From positions 1 to 64,000 of the forward strand of contig JANCIK010000010.1 in NCBI GenBank assembly GCA_028532985.1: DNA of 64,000 nt, in the 5' to 3' direction. The translations under genes were made by a program, and so were the position numbers. The notes beneath the pieces are model-generated. The model was not told where the DNA came from. It ran no database searches and worked only from the letters and a program-made list of their open reading frames with translations. Shown one piece after another: positions 10,877 through 22,623 of the stretch (within the stretch, counting starts at the first letter, position 1; each line of letters starts with the position of its first letter). The DNA comes from Stropharia rugosoannulata (taxonomy: Eukaryota; Basidiomycota; Agaricomycetes; Agaricales; Strophariaceae).

Positions 10877-13017
10877 TGTGAGGTGCGAAGTTGGGTAGGA
10901 CTGGTCTGAAAAGCCTGTCTCTATAGTTCACAATGTGCGAAGACAACGTGTGTACAACAATAGCACGTTGAAAAGGTTTTACTTGTTTTATAACAAGGAG
11001 CTTCCAGTGTACGAGGTTTAAACAACAGTTTCTGATGCGAACTGGTATGATGTGTGTAGGTAGAATTTAACCCTGAAGGAAGCTGGAGAAGTACAGAGAT
11101 ATTCTACTCCTTAAATACCTGTCTGGTTGCCATGTCCAGATCGTACCTTATACATCCACGAAGATCCGACCGCCTGTGCTGACTTTATCTCGTCGGAAAC
11201 CATGCTGCTCTACAGCATGCTTCATATCTTGGCCACAATTTTCCTTATCTTCAGAAACCAAGCCCAAGCACAAGAAATCTTCCTGTGGCCGGATCATCTC
11301 CATGTTCACCCCTAAACATACATCTCCTCCAACCCTCTTTCCACACCTATGTCCCTTGTGTTTGTGTCGAGATTCTTCTGCTTTCTGCTACCACACGCCT
11401 GCATGTCGTCGGAAACCCTTGCATATCGTTGGAATCCGTCACCATTTTTGTCCCAGGTTGTATGTATGAGTATTTTCATGTGATTGACTCCCTTGTGAGT
11501 CCATAGTTACATCAGATTATTAATATTGATCTGATGTTGTCGGCATCAGAAGTCCAATATTGCTCTGATGCTGTTATCTTTCTTGATCTGCCATTGAGTT
11601 GTAATAACATCTTGAGTCTTCCTTGTGCTTGTCTTCTTGTTTCATCATGTACATGTTTCATATCTTCGAATAAACTTGCATCTTCATATCTCAGTCTTCA
11701 TATTTCGTGCTTCTTCTTGTTATTTCAGTTTCTGATCGTAGTTTCTGATCGTTAGGGCGGTGACAGGGCTGCTTTTTAGCTACGGACGTAAACCGTCAGA
11801 AGTTCCATTAAGGGAATAGCGGCGCGCAGGAAAACACAAGAGGGACTAGAGTTGAGCCTGCCTCGTAGTCTATAGTTATCAGCGCGCGAGCATCATGACT
11901 ATAAGCGCCTGCGCGCACCGTATCGCGAGAGGGATTGGTCAGCGAACTGTACAGTTGAAAGTGCATAGTTTGGCCCTCTGTGCAAGCGATCAGGAAAGCA
12001 TAGAACAGTTAAGCACCAGCGAAGTACGGTGTGAGTACAGCTGAGCAAGTACCAAGGGTGGTGTGAAGGGCTGTGCGCGCATCGCAAAGGCAGAATTTGC
12101 CTAAGTCCACACATCATGTGACCGTGGCGGCGCGCATCAAAAGGACGCGCAAAAGCCCAAGGGAACGAACGACGTACGCGCAGCGAATGCCAAGGGACCA
12201 GGACACTCGAAGGGGAGCCCAGATGCGATGCACGGACCTTTGGCCGTGCATTGCTAGTATTTACTTTACCTTATTATTAGTACACATGCGCGCATCGCAT
12301 ATAAACCTGTATTTTGGTCTATAGTAATCTAAGCAATTGTCTACCCACTAGATCTGTGTGCTGGGTTCTGTCCCAGGCCGTCAGCGGACTGTGTTTAGCT
12401 TTTGTTAGGGTTTTAACTGTGAAGTATTTGTGAATCATAGGAGTTTTGGATAGCTTCTGGCCACTGGGTCATTTGGAGAGCTCAGTGAGGAGTCAGTACA
12501 ACCGTGTACGGAAACTCGCACTGTAGTGTTTAGACTGTGAGACTGCACCGCTGGGTGAAAGACTTTGGAGAGTCTTGGATTGTTGGACTTTGGAGAGTCT
12601 GCGCATCGCACGAGGTCACCGGACCCTGAAGTGCGCGCAGCGAAGCCGTTTGCTAAAAACAACTTATTTCATTTATCATTTTGCCTAGCGCACGCCACTA
12701 TCAACCGAGCTCTATCTGAGATTTACTAGAATTAAACCCCTCCTTACAAACAAACTTGCAGGCACTACTTGCTATTACAAAGACTAGAGGACACGAGGTT
12801 CGCACATCGCATGAACGGGAACCAGAGCAGAGCACAGATTATACTAGCCATTTAGTTGAGGGCGTTCGCTCGATCTAAGGGATAGGATCTCGCTCCGCTG
12901 GGTGTGTGTGTGCGTTGTGTTTCGTGATTTCGAGTCTAGCTACGCAGTAGACCTCTCAGCGGATATGTTGCTTCTTGTGTATCTATGTTCTAAACCTTAT
13001 GGTTTTTCTTGTTTTCA
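10877..13017 (+). mobile_element. LTR-like insertion inside Gypsy-1 pol, itself split
   Basis: The insert begins TGTGAGG and ends TTTTCA. It is flanked by CGA on both sides (10874-10876 and 13018-13020) and splits one codon series of Gypsy-1 precisely. Without the nested solo LTR (11,761-12,958 plus one target copy) it is about 0.94 kb, non-coding and CT-rich toward its 3' end, like a solo LTR of another family. The 3-bp flank repeat is short for an LTR element. Confidence 0.6.
11761..12958 (+). repeat. Solo LTR related to the Gypsy-2 LTR
   Basis: It starts TGACAGG and ends CCTCTCA, with 4-bp flanks GCGG at 11757-11760 and 12959-12962. It aligns over long blocks with the 5' LTR of Gypsy-2, for example the shared GCAATTGTCTACCCACTAGA near 12,335/16,398. 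A TATA-like ATATAAA lies near 12,299. It carries the dispersed motif GCGCATCGCA (exact at 12,077, 12,290 and 12,601; reverse variant TGCGATGCAC at 12,224), where the Gypsy-2 LTR instead carries AGCGGA-type motifs. Confidence 0.85.
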
Positions 13018-14720
13018 CGAGGGGCCAGCCCCAGCCCCTCACACCGAGAGAGGCAGATATCCCAACATTGCAAGAGAAATGGAAGGAAGAGTACAATGAC
13101 ATGGTGAATGGCACACCATCCAAATTACCACCATTCCGAGATATTAATCATGAAATACATCTTATAGATGAAAATAAGAGATATTCACATCACGTACCCA
13201 GGTGCCCACAATCATTAAGGAAAGAATTCCACGAGAAACTTAATACCGCAGGATGGTGGATGCCCAGCAGTGCTTCGCAGGCTGCACCACTTATGTGCAT
13301 CCCAAAGAAGGATGGGAAATTACGCACAGTCATTGACTGCAGACAGCGTAATGACAACACAATTAAGGACGTAACACCTCTGCCAGACCAAGAAGTGATC
13401 CGGGAAGACGTGGCACGAGCCTGATTCCGATCAAAAATAGATCTGACAGACACATACGAACAAGTACATATACAACCGGAGGATGTACATAAAACAGCAT
13501 TCAGCACCATTGCTGGGACATATGTGAGCAACGTAGTACAGCAAGGAGATTGTAATGCACCATCCACATTCCAAAGGATGATGATGTTCATATTTCGAGA
13601 TTGCATAGGTATATTCCTACATGTGTATTTAGACGATATATTTATATACTCAGAGTCAATCGAGGAACATGAACATTACCTGAAGATTGTATTTGATAGG
13701 CTGAGGGATCATCAATTATACTTGAAATGGACCAAGTGCGAACTATATGCGTCTCGAGTAGACTGCTTGGGTCATATCATTGATCATAATGGAATACACC
13801 CTGACGAAGATAAACTGGAGCATATCCGTAACTGGTGTATGCCCAGAAACTATAATGACATACAGAGGTTTGTGGGATTAGTAAATTATGTGGGGAACTT
13901 CCTACCTAATTTATCTGTGTACACTGGACCACTGCTATCAATGAGTCAAAATGGCGCCCCATTCATGTGGTGCCCAATTCATCTACGGTGCTTTGAAACC
14001 ATCAAGCAATTATGCACCAAGACCCCCATCCTACAGCCTATAAAACCCGAAACAGGCCAACCTATATGGGTTATTTGTGATGCCTCTAAATCTGGCATTG
14101 GGGCTATGTATGGACAAGGACCGAGTTGGCAGGATTGTAAACCAGCCGGATTCATGTCCAGAAAATTCACAACAGCACAACACAATTATGCTGTCCACCA
14201 ACTAGAAACCCTTGCCATACTGGAAGCTCTCATCAAGTGGGAGGATAAACTAGTGGACTATAAAATTCATATTATCACTGATCATAAGGCTCTTGAGTTT
14301 TTTAAGACCCAATTGACCTTGAGCAACAGACAACAACAATGGCTTGATTATTTATCTCGCTTCTCGTTTGATATCACTTATGTGAAAGGTGAACTAAACA
14401 AAATAGCAGACTGCCTATCACAATATTATGAGAACAACACAGACAGTGACACATATGCAGCGCATGAGTATGTCAGTGCCAATGTACACATCGATAAAAA
14501 TGGGGATGACTTACCTGTACCACGTTACAAGGAAGCATTCCCCCATGCTGATGACATCCGGGCCATGGGGGAAGCAGGGGGCGCAGTACGCAGGAGCGCT
14601 TGCTTGCGGCAATTACAGGATGTGGTCGAGCCCCAGACGGCAGAGGCAGATGCACTGCATGCCCCAAACCCTACAGCTGGCCAACAACAGCCGTATACAT
14701 ACAGCAGCGGCATTAATTAG
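13018..14720 (+). pseudogene. pol: Gypsy-1 reverse transcriptase / RNase H
   Basis: The enzyme copies element RNA into DNA. One frame holds the RT fingers region (PLMCIPKKDGKLRTVIDCR near 13,290), a TGA at 13422-13424 in place of an Arg/Lys-type codon, and the catalytic YLDD (near 13,627). Downstream are the thumb/connection and an RNase H-like domain (VICDASKSGIGAMYG near 14,070 and ITDHKALEFF near 14,275). The frame ends at TAG 14718; the true reading shifts to another frame somewhere in 14,560-14,720. Confidence 0.88.
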
Positions 14721-15687
14721 TGCACGCAAGCCATATATGACATTAGGGGAAGCACTGCTACATGAGTTCAATACGCCACCCCCGAGAGTTTTGAGTGAGG
14801 ATCCATTTCTGGGCCAGATTCGCGAGGGTTATAAGACCAACAAGTTCTAAGAACCCATTATAGCAAATCCAACAGAATACAAAGATTTCTTCTTTGAGCG
14901 TGGGTTGATACACCGGCTCAACACAAAGGGAGAACAAGTTGTATGTATGCCACAAACCGATCGAGGATTAATTACTCAATTGATTGATCAGGCACACTCA
15001 GTTGTGGGTCACTTTGCCCTACACAAAACACACTCGTATGTACGCCAATGGTATTGGTGGCCGAAAATGGGCCAGGATCTGGAGGATTGGTGCAAGACAT
15101 GTATAACATGTCAAATGACTAAGGGCTCTAACCAGCACCCCACAGGGAAGTTACATCCTCTACCCATACCTATGAAACCATGGGACTCTATTGGCATGGA
15201 TTTCATCGGCCCATTCCCAGAGGTCAAGGGGTATAACTATTTATGGGTTATCATCTGCCAAATGACTAGTATGGTGCACTTAATCCCAGTGAATACACGG
15301 ATGACGGCATCTGAGCTGTCATGGGTGTACAGGCGAGAAATTGTGAGACTACACAGGCTACCAGCGTCGATTGTATGTGACAGAGACCCCAAATTCACAT
15401 CCAAATGGTGGTCCGAGCTGCACAAGATACTGGGCGCTAAACTGCTCATGTCCACGTCCTTTCATCCACAGACAGATGGGCAGACAGAACATGAAAATCA
15501 GTCTGTTGCACAAATTATTAGGTCCGTGGTATCACATAACCAGGATAACTGGGTTACCTGCCTGGACATGACGGAGTTCGCAATTAATGCGAGTATATCA
15601 GATACCACAGGATTTGCTCCATTTGAACTGAATGCAGGATACTTGCCGACTATGATAAGAGAAATCCGAGGCGCCAACGTGCCCCGC
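14560..15687 (+). pseudogene. pol: Gypsy-1 integrase, 3' truncated
   Basis: Read in the frame after the shift, with a TAA at 14848-14850 (CAA-to-TAA type). It has the HHCC zinc-binding part (HFALH then CKTCITC, about 15,010-15,115). The catalytic D,D,E set is at GMDFIGPF (near 15,195), VCDRDPKF (near 15,375) and QTDGQTEHENQS (near 15,470-15,500). The protein stops abruptly at 15,687, where the Gypsy-2 LTR starts, so Gypsy-2 inserted into this gene. Confidence 0.88.
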
Positions 15688-17104
15688 TGACAGGCCTGCG
15701 TTTACACCAAGGCTGTGATATAGCCACAGCGGGCGGTTTGGGCTGAAGTGCAAGGGTACAGCGGAGCAGTGACTAGCCTGGTCAGCCGTCTCGGCGCTCA
15801 GCGCGTGCATCACAAATCATCATGTGTGTGCTCAGCGGGCAGTTGTGTGGGGGCTCAGCAGACTGTACGGGTTGTAAGTACACAGTTGAAGTACCCAGAA
15901 TAGCTGTTAGCAGAGCACATAACAGTTAATGTCTTCTCAGCGGAAGACAGGAGTACAGCTGAGCGGAAAATATCAAAGGTGACAAGCAGGACTGTGTGTA
16001 GACGGTGTCTCAAAGGGGGCTCAGCAGAACACATCACGAAGGCTAGATTTGCCTAAGTCCACTCGTCAGGTGACCGTGGCGCGCGCACGGGAGCGTGTGA
16101 TGCCCAAGGTAATGAATAACGCACACAGCACGGACTCCACTGGGAAACTTTGACAGCAGTAGCCAGGCCTCGATGACTAAGAAGGAACCGCCCAGTGGAG
16201 CTTAGCGCCGTCTCTTGGCGGAGGCAGGCAACACAACAGGCGCAGGTTGCACTCAGCAGGGTAGTTATCAAAATGCCCGGTGGAGGCACATGCGCTCAGC
16301 GGACCTTTGGTCCGGCATTGCTAGTATTTACTCTCCACCTAAATTAGTACACAGGGCCCGTCTATATAAACTTGTAATTGTAACTACGGAAATCAAGCAA
16401 TTGTCTACCCACTAGATCTGTGTGTTGGGCTCCGTCCCAGACCGTCAGCGGGCTGTGTTTAGCTTTTGTTAGGGTCTTTACGGTGAAGTGTATTGTGAAT
16501 CATAGAAGTTTTGGATAGCTTCTGGCCACCGAGTCATTTGGAGAGCTCAGTGGGGAGTCAGTGCAACCGTGTACGAAAACTCGCGCTGCAGTGTTTTGTG
16601 AATTGAGACTGCACCACCGGGTGAACAAGGTTCTGGATAGCCTCAGCGGAATAGGACTTTGGACAGTCCCAGCGGAACGACTTTGGATAGTCAGCGGAGC
16701 GAGGCACAATTGGGAATACCAGCTTGTGTGAGCATCTGCATCGGTCACCGGACCTCAAACCCACTCAGCGGAATAAGCCCCACGGAGCCACCATCAAAAC
16801 TATACATTACTATTGATACCCTGTGCTCAGCGGAGGTTGCCCAGACATTAATCTGAGACTTCTAGAATTAAACCCCTCCTTAAAAACGAACTTGCAGGCA
16901 CTGTACAGCGGACACCTGGACTGAACTCACGAGACTCTTGAACATCACAGTCCGCTCAGCGGAGAGGACCAGGAGAAGCGTAGACATCTATAATCCGCTT
17001 AGCTGAAGAGCGTCGCTCGATCTAAGGGATAGGATCTCGCTCCGCTGGGGTTGTGTGTGTTGTGTTTCTTGTGATTTGAGTCTAGCCCCGCGGCAGACCT
17101 CTCA
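15688..17104 (+). repeat. 5' LTR of Gypsy-2
   Basis: TG...CA ends (TGACAGG...CCTCTCA), 1,417 bp, followed two bases later by a tRNA primer-binding site. It is homologous to the solo LTR at 11,761 but longer. Much of the extra sequence is repeated AGCGGA-containing blocks, including exact GCTCAGCGGA at 16,294, 16,825 and 16,954. A TATA box (TATATAAA, 16362-16369) marks the likely transcription start region. Confidence 0.88.
16362..16369 (+). promoter_or_regulatory. TATA box in the Gypsy-2 LTR
   Basis: TATATAAA lies between alignable blocks of the two related LTRs; the solo LTR has CATATAAA at the same place. It is the likely core promoter for the element's genomic RNA. Confidence 0.6.
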
Positions 17105-17106
17105 TC

Positions 17107-17123
17107 TGGAGCCCACCGCGAGG
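17107..17123 (+). other. Gypsy-2 primer-binding site
   Basis: TGGAGCCCACCGCGAGG starts two bases after the LTR end. TGG pairs with the CCA tail of a tRNA. I did not identify which tRNA. Confidence 0.7.
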
Positions 17124-17337
17124 GGTAGGTTCAGAAATCTCATATAGTGTTTCGGGGACCAGGGCTTAGCGCCTATTACAAAACATTTCAAAAATTTCAA
17201 ATACAACGGGGACGAGTAACAAGCGAGGCAAATTTCCTGCACCGTCATCGCTAGCAGAACCAGCGGAGGCTAGACCATCATTTGGTATATTGCGTCCGAG
17301 CGGGCGATCGACTAGGAGCAAGAAAGACGCTGAGCTT

Positions 17338-19239
17338 ATGGAACCATTGGTGATTACACCTACTCGAGATAGAAAAGCGAAGAGGAAAGCAAGGGAAGAG
17401 GCGTGGCTACAGATAGAAATGCAGGATCTTGCTCAGCGCGTACCAGGAGCGCTTACAGAGAGTGACTCAGAGCGGGAGGACAGGCCCAGCGGATTCTGGG
17501 GACCGCCTTCTGGAATTGAAACAGATGACCGCTCAGCGGACAGAGACATTACGCTTGAAGTTGCACCATTTGGTTCATCAGATAGCCAAGCTACTCAAGA
17601 CACACCTCCTCCGTTTTCGGAAGTATTCGAGACTGCTAAGAGATCCGCTCAGCGGACGACAGATAATAGTGAGAGTGAGGCCGAGCGCGTGGCCAGAGAT
17701 ATATTTGAAGGAGGCTTGTCAGACCTTTCCACAAGTGAACACGAACCGCCCCCTGAAATTATCACCATGCCTAAGGAAACGTCTATGCCTGTGCACGGAG
17801 CGCGCGGTGCACCAAGCTTCGACCCCACCGCGGAGTGTGATGAACTCCCACGCTACTTCGAGGACTTAGAGGACTGGTTCAAGCGCGCTGAGGTGACGGA
17901 GGATGATGAGAGGAGAGGCTATGTAATCAAATATGTACCCATGCAGACAGCGGAGGAGTGGAAGAATTTACCAGGCTATGACACCAAGAGTTACGCTGAG
18001 CTGAAGAAGATGATCCTCAATGAATATCCTGAGTTGATCAGTATTCAGACAGGGTCCATCGCGCGCCTAAAGAAGCTGTGCAAGGAGAACCAGCGCATCT
18101 CGGAGGAAGACCTCCAGGTGCTTTTGGACTTCAAGCGGGCATTCTTAGCGGAGGCAGCAAAGTTGACCAAGGCGCCTACCTTGCTGGCTAATCATACGCT
18201 GGTGACCTACTTCACCAACAGTCTCACAGCGGGGTTCAGGGAGAGGTTGTTTAACAAGCTGGATATCGACTACACTACGAGAACGTCGTTTGACAAGTAC
18301 CTAAAGGAACGCAATATACCCTTTACGGCGCCAGCGGGGATTCAAGTGGAAGCGCGGACTGAGGACATGTATCCGCTGAAACAGGTGGCAGAAATGGCAG
18401 AGCAGATGGCGCGCACCAAGAATCCTAGCACTTCGCTCAGCTTGAGTCGGGACTCAGCAGACGGGCTCATGCCTGTGCCTGCTATCAAGACTGAGTCAGC
18501 GGAGGTGCATACGCTGCGCGGGGAAATTGAGGACTTGAAGGGTTTTGTAGCGTCGTTTAAAGATACGTTGTCGCTGGTAGAAAAGACGGTGTCGAAGTCA
18601 AAGGAGACCAATAAGAAGGAGTTGGAAGATATTCTGTGCAATGTAATGTTGTCGCGGGCAGCGCCTGTTGCTGCGCCAGTCCAGCCAGCGGTACCTATGA
18701 TGCCAATGGGAGGACCAGGTTTCAGCGGAGCGCCGCCGCGTCCGTTTCAATACCAACAGCGACCTGAACCGAGGTGCTTCTATTGTAAACAGACGGGACA
18801 CATCGTAGCAGAGTGTATTGTGAGGCAACAGGATCTGTCCGCTGGGAAGATAATCATCACGGAAGCTGGAAGGCTCCAGCTGCCAGATGGATCGTCATTA
18901 CCTTGGGACCCTTCGCGCGCTATCAAAGAACGTGTAGATGAGTGGCATAAGAAGAATGGGCCGCCAGCGCAGCAGACCTACATGGCGCCGGTACACCCAG
19001 CGTACATGGGGACTCCGCCGAGTATGGTGTACGCTCAGGTCTACCAACCAGCCAGCTCTCTCGATGAGACTTATGAGGAGCAAATTTGAACACTACAACA
19101 GGAGCTGGACAGTCGGAAGGCGTTCTTAAAAGAGCGCTCAGCAGTCAAGATGCCAGAGGAGGTGATAGAGGAACAGCGGCAGCTGATCGCGACCATGAAA
19201 GCGGAGCGGGATGCAGCGCTGAGCCAGGGTTTTGATTGA
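17338..19239 (+). pseudogene. gag: Gypsy-2 Gag with a TGA stop near its C-terminus
   Basis: The frame is open from before 17,290; ATG 17338 is the first Met. An acidic, Ser-rich N-terminus precedes a retrotransposon capsid domain (about 17,820-18,330), a coiled-coil-like stretch (18,500-18,640), a Pro-rich linker and one CCHC knuckle (CFYCKQTGHIVAEC near 18,775). TGA at 19087-19089 interrupts the frame, which then stays open with a Glu/Arg-rich helix to the natural end TGA at 19237-19239. The next frame starts inside that end (TTTTGATTGAG), compatible with -1 frameshifting. AGCGGA motifs recur through the coding sequence, giving many SAE/SAD/SAR tripeptides. Confidence 0.85.
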
Positions 19240-20347
19240 GTCTGATGAAGGGAAGCGCGGGCAGAGTTCAGCGTAGCGGCTCTGATAAACCCAAGAACCC
19301 GGAAGACGTAAATAAGAAGCTACCAGTAAGAAGTACGCCTATCGAGGAGGTCGACACCGGAGATGAGGAAGAGTTTATAGAGGAGATCAGTAGACAGGCG
19401 CCCAGCGGAGCGGAGAAAAAGAAAGTAAGCTTTGCAGCGCCAGCACAGAAAGTTGGGGAGAATAAAAAGCCAGCGCAGGTGCCGTATGTAATGGTTCCTC
19501 CGCTGCGCGTACCATTATTGGGGATCTCTACAGCGGGGTTTAGGAGGAAGTTTGTCAAGCGTATCATACTGCGCAAGGTTCCGCTGGATGTAAATACCAT
19601 GCGGGTTTTGCAGCTGGATTATGAAGCAGAGGAGTGGGAGATGGACGAGGCCATCGCCCAGCTGAAGCAGGAGAACGAAGAAGAAGAGTTCATGCGAATG
19701 GACGAGCTCCCAGCGGCGACATTCCTCACTTGCGCGGAGGAGCGCGGTGGCTTACAACCCGGCACAATAATCATGGAGGATCCCTATGAGCAGTATATCT
19801 CGATGCTACAACCAGGCGAAAAGCCCAAGGGATTAATTGTGGCACGAGAGTCGCACCATCTCAAGGCGGTATTTCCGCTGATTAATGGGAAAGGCCGTGC
19901 AGAGACTCTGCTCGACAGCGGATCGCAAATAGTGTCCATGGCGCAAGATACCGCGGAGCAACTAGGCTTAAGCTGGGATCCTGACTTTACCATTAGGATG
20001 CAGAGCGCTAACAAACAAGTCGAGTCAACTAAGGGCTTAGCGCGGAATGTACCTTTTGTGTTCAGCGGACTGACAGTGTACCTACAAGTGCACGTTATCA
20101 GCGTGGCCGCCTATGAGGTTCTGTTGGGGAAGCCGTTTGAAATTCTCACTGAAAGCAATGTGAAGACGCACGGGGATGGCACGGTGGAACTTACACTGAC
20201 GGACCCAAACACTCAGTGAAAGCTAGTGGTACCTACATATAATCGGGGGTGCGGGCCGAAGATACTTCAGCGGGAACCAGATGTGCAGGACTCCAGCGCA
20301 GCGGAGGAGCCGCACGCCGACCAGGATTTTCAGTCCTCGATGATTTG
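19236..20347 (+). pseudogene. pol: Gypsy-2 protease region
   Basis: It overlaps the Gag end. A Lys/Glu-rich linker leads to a retropepsin with the active-site motif LLDSGSQIV (near 19,905) and VLLGKPFEIL (near 20,120). TGA at 20217-20219 (Gln-TGA-Lys) breaks the frame, which otherwise stays open to 20,347; the following reverse transcriptase frame begins overlapping near 20,249. Confidence 0.8.
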
Positions 20348-21629
20348 ATGCGTCAAGGAGAGGTCGTGTTAATGTTTGAGCGGGATGATAGGACTGGAAA
20401 GATAGAGATAGCGGGATATGCATTGCCAAAAAAGGGAGGGAGATTTGGCTCCGCTGAGCTGAGAGATGTGTACATGGCTCAAGCTGTGCACGAGGCTAAG
20501 ATGGAGGATAAAGAGAAAGCATCAATTTATAAGTACTTTCAGCAAAAAGAATGGCGAGAAAAAGAGACGGTGAAAGGAGAGCCTAGGGGGCAATTCCGCT
20601 CAGCGGACCCCGAGCAAGGCCAGTCAGCGCGGAAAGGAGTAACTAGAAAGCGGTTAACTGGTAAAAATGCCACTACCGTAACCGTCTTTGCAGGAAAGAA
20701 ATATAAACCGGTCGCTGACAAGGTCAGACCCATTTACCAAGAGCTACCAGAGAAATTCAGGATAGTGAGAGAGATAAAGGGAGATCTGCTGAAAGAAATG
20801 CCTCCGCTGATGGTACACCCACCAGAGTTTGTACCCACGGGAAGGTACACAGCGGAGCGGAAGGAGGAGATAGATAAAGCGCACGGAGGAGATTTCCTGT
20901 GGCCAGAGGAGCGCAAGCTAGTACACCAGGTGTTCATGCAGCAGAATGAGGCATTCGCGTGGGATGACACGGAAAAGGGGGGGTTTAGAACAGACTTCTT
21001 CCCGCCGGTGGATATTCCAACGGTAGAACATACGCCGTGGGTACTGAAAAATATACCCATTCCGCCAGGCATGTACGAGCAGGTGTGCGAGTTCATCACT
21101 ACTAAAATCCGCGCTGGGACTTATGAACCATCCAGTTCATCGTACCGGTCGCGCTGGTTCACAGTAACAAAGAAAGACGGGGTGTCCTTTAGAATAGTAC
21201 ACAGCTTAGAGCCGCTGAACGCTGTTACCATCGCGCACTCAGGATTGCCGCCGGCAGCAGAGAGTTTGGCAGAACACTTCGCTGGGCATGCATGCGGCGG
21301 AATACTGGACTTGTATGTTGGTTACGACGAGTGACTCTTAGCAGAGTCGTCTCGTGACTTAACAACATTCCAGACACCGTTTGGTGCGCTCCGCTTAGTG
21401 ACCTTGCCAATGGGCTGGACCAGTTCTGTACCCATCTTTCATGAAGATGTAACTTATATTCTCCGCAATGAAATACCAGACGTCACGGAGCTGTACATTG
21501 ACGATGTGCCTATCCGCGGACCGAAGACACGGTATGAATTAAGGGATGGGGGGTACGAGACGATTCCAGAGAACAGCGGAATCAGGCGTTTCGTGTGGGA
21601 ACACATGCAGAATGCGAATAGGATAGTTC
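20249..21629 (+). pseudogene. pol: Gypsy-2 reverse transcriptase, 5' half (interrupted)
   Basis: A basic linker (to about 20,700) precedes the RT palm and fingers: RWFTVTKKDGVSFRIVHSL near 21,150, TGA at 21332-21334 inside the conserved Tyr-Asp-Glu-x region, the TPFGALRLVTLPMGW block near 21,376, and the catalytic YIDD near 21,494. Coding stops making sense after GATAGTTC at 21,629. The exact continuation is found 39 kb away at 60,634. A few codons read on into the insertion and end at TGA near 21,654. Confidence 0.9.
21622..21629 (+). repeat. Left target-site duplication (GATAGTTC)
   Basis: GATAGTTC here is repeated perfectly at 60634-60641. Gypsy-2 RT coding reads correctly up to this copy and onward from the other one, so the repeat is an insertion footprint. 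Confidence 0.9.
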
Positions 21630-21668
21630 CAGGTAGTGTCGCCACACTGCAGTGAATGTCACGGTCCA
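21630..21668 (+). repeat. Left terminal inverted repeat of the 39-kb element
   Basis: After one unpaired C, the first 19 bases match the reverse complement of the right end (60615-60633) at 13 of 19 positions. Weaker similarity continues inward (CACGGTCC against GACGTACC). Confidence 0.55.
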
Positions 21669-21729
21669 GCAAACGACCCCATGTGTACGAATGAGTCGAC
21701 TCGGGAGAACTCGCCCAATCTCTCAAACG

Positions 21730-22620
21730 ACTCTGCTTAATTAGTACACTGCCGATGTAATTAGAAAGTCTTATAAAAGTAGTTGCCTATATTGACCACC
21801 ATAATACCAATTGTACAAAAATATCATCCGATAATTGCTGTGGCCGAATGGGTGGAATAAAAAGGGTACGATCCAACATGTTCTTTTAAATTTGAGCTAT
21901 GGACTATAGCTGTGTTCGGGCCAAGCGCTAGCTAGGTCCTGGCAATGATAATGGGCAGCGGCGATAACAATACACATCGGTGATAACAATAGATTTCAGC
22001 AATAAAATGAATATCAGCGATAAAATAGGTCTCGGCGATAAAACACCTTGACTTCTGTGAATGGAAAGAACTTCAGTATTACGATTGAGCCTATGACTTT
22101 CATTACAGATGGTAGGAAATTTAAAAAATGTTTAGCAGTTGGCGGTAGAAATGGTCGCAAATTTGAAGCAATTATTGCATCACAGCGATAAAAATGCTTA
22201 CGATCGGCGATCAATCACTATCATCAGCGTGTTGATGCTTTTTTAAGGTGCGGCGATAATAAATAATCACGGAAATAGAGTTGACAATGAACAGTCACAT
22301 TGATGGTCGGCAATAAACTCTACATTCTGGCCGATTATTATCAGGATTTATGCAATGAGAGAGAAAAAATGATACATCGGCGATAACTTCATTTAACCCT
22401 TAGTGATCTGTGGTATCAATTCCATGTCATGACCATCATCGGTGATAAAGACTTCTACATTTGGCATTCATTCACACAAAACTTGATGATAATAAACATT
22501 ATCTCAAGAATCTTCGGTCTCAAGTAATTCACATCTTAGTGATCCCTAAGCACCTAAACACACGTCGGACCAAGCAATGCTATTCAATATATACATGAAG
22601 CTATATACATCACTTCAATT
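21730..22620. repeat. Non-coding end of the 39-kb element with dispersed TCGGCGATAA
   Basis: About a dozen copies of TCGGCGATAA and one-base variants (AGCGATAA, TCGGTGATAA) lie between 21,955 and 22,450 in both orientations, within otherwise AT-rich DNA. There is no gene. The core also appears at 23,530 and 23,141 on this side and as CGGCGAT/ATCGCCGA at 57,245, 57,965 and 59,158 in the other arm of the same element. Confidence 0.7.
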
Positions 22621-22623
22621 AAC

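Larger units (their letters stand above)
7011..15687 (+). mobile_element. Gypsy-1: decayed Ty3/Gypsy retrotransposon
   Basis: The order gag, aspartic protease, reverse transcriptase, RNase H, integrase is that of Ty3/Gypsy. Coding is interrupted by an LTR-like insertion at 10,877-13,017 and truncated at 15,687, where the 5' LTR of Gypsy-2 begins. The gag-protease part reads in one frame broken by TGA codons at 8532, 9024, 9777 and 10233. No chromodomain is present before the truncation. Neither LTR of this element was identified; its 3' end would lie beyond Gypsy-2, outside the window. Confidence 0.88.
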
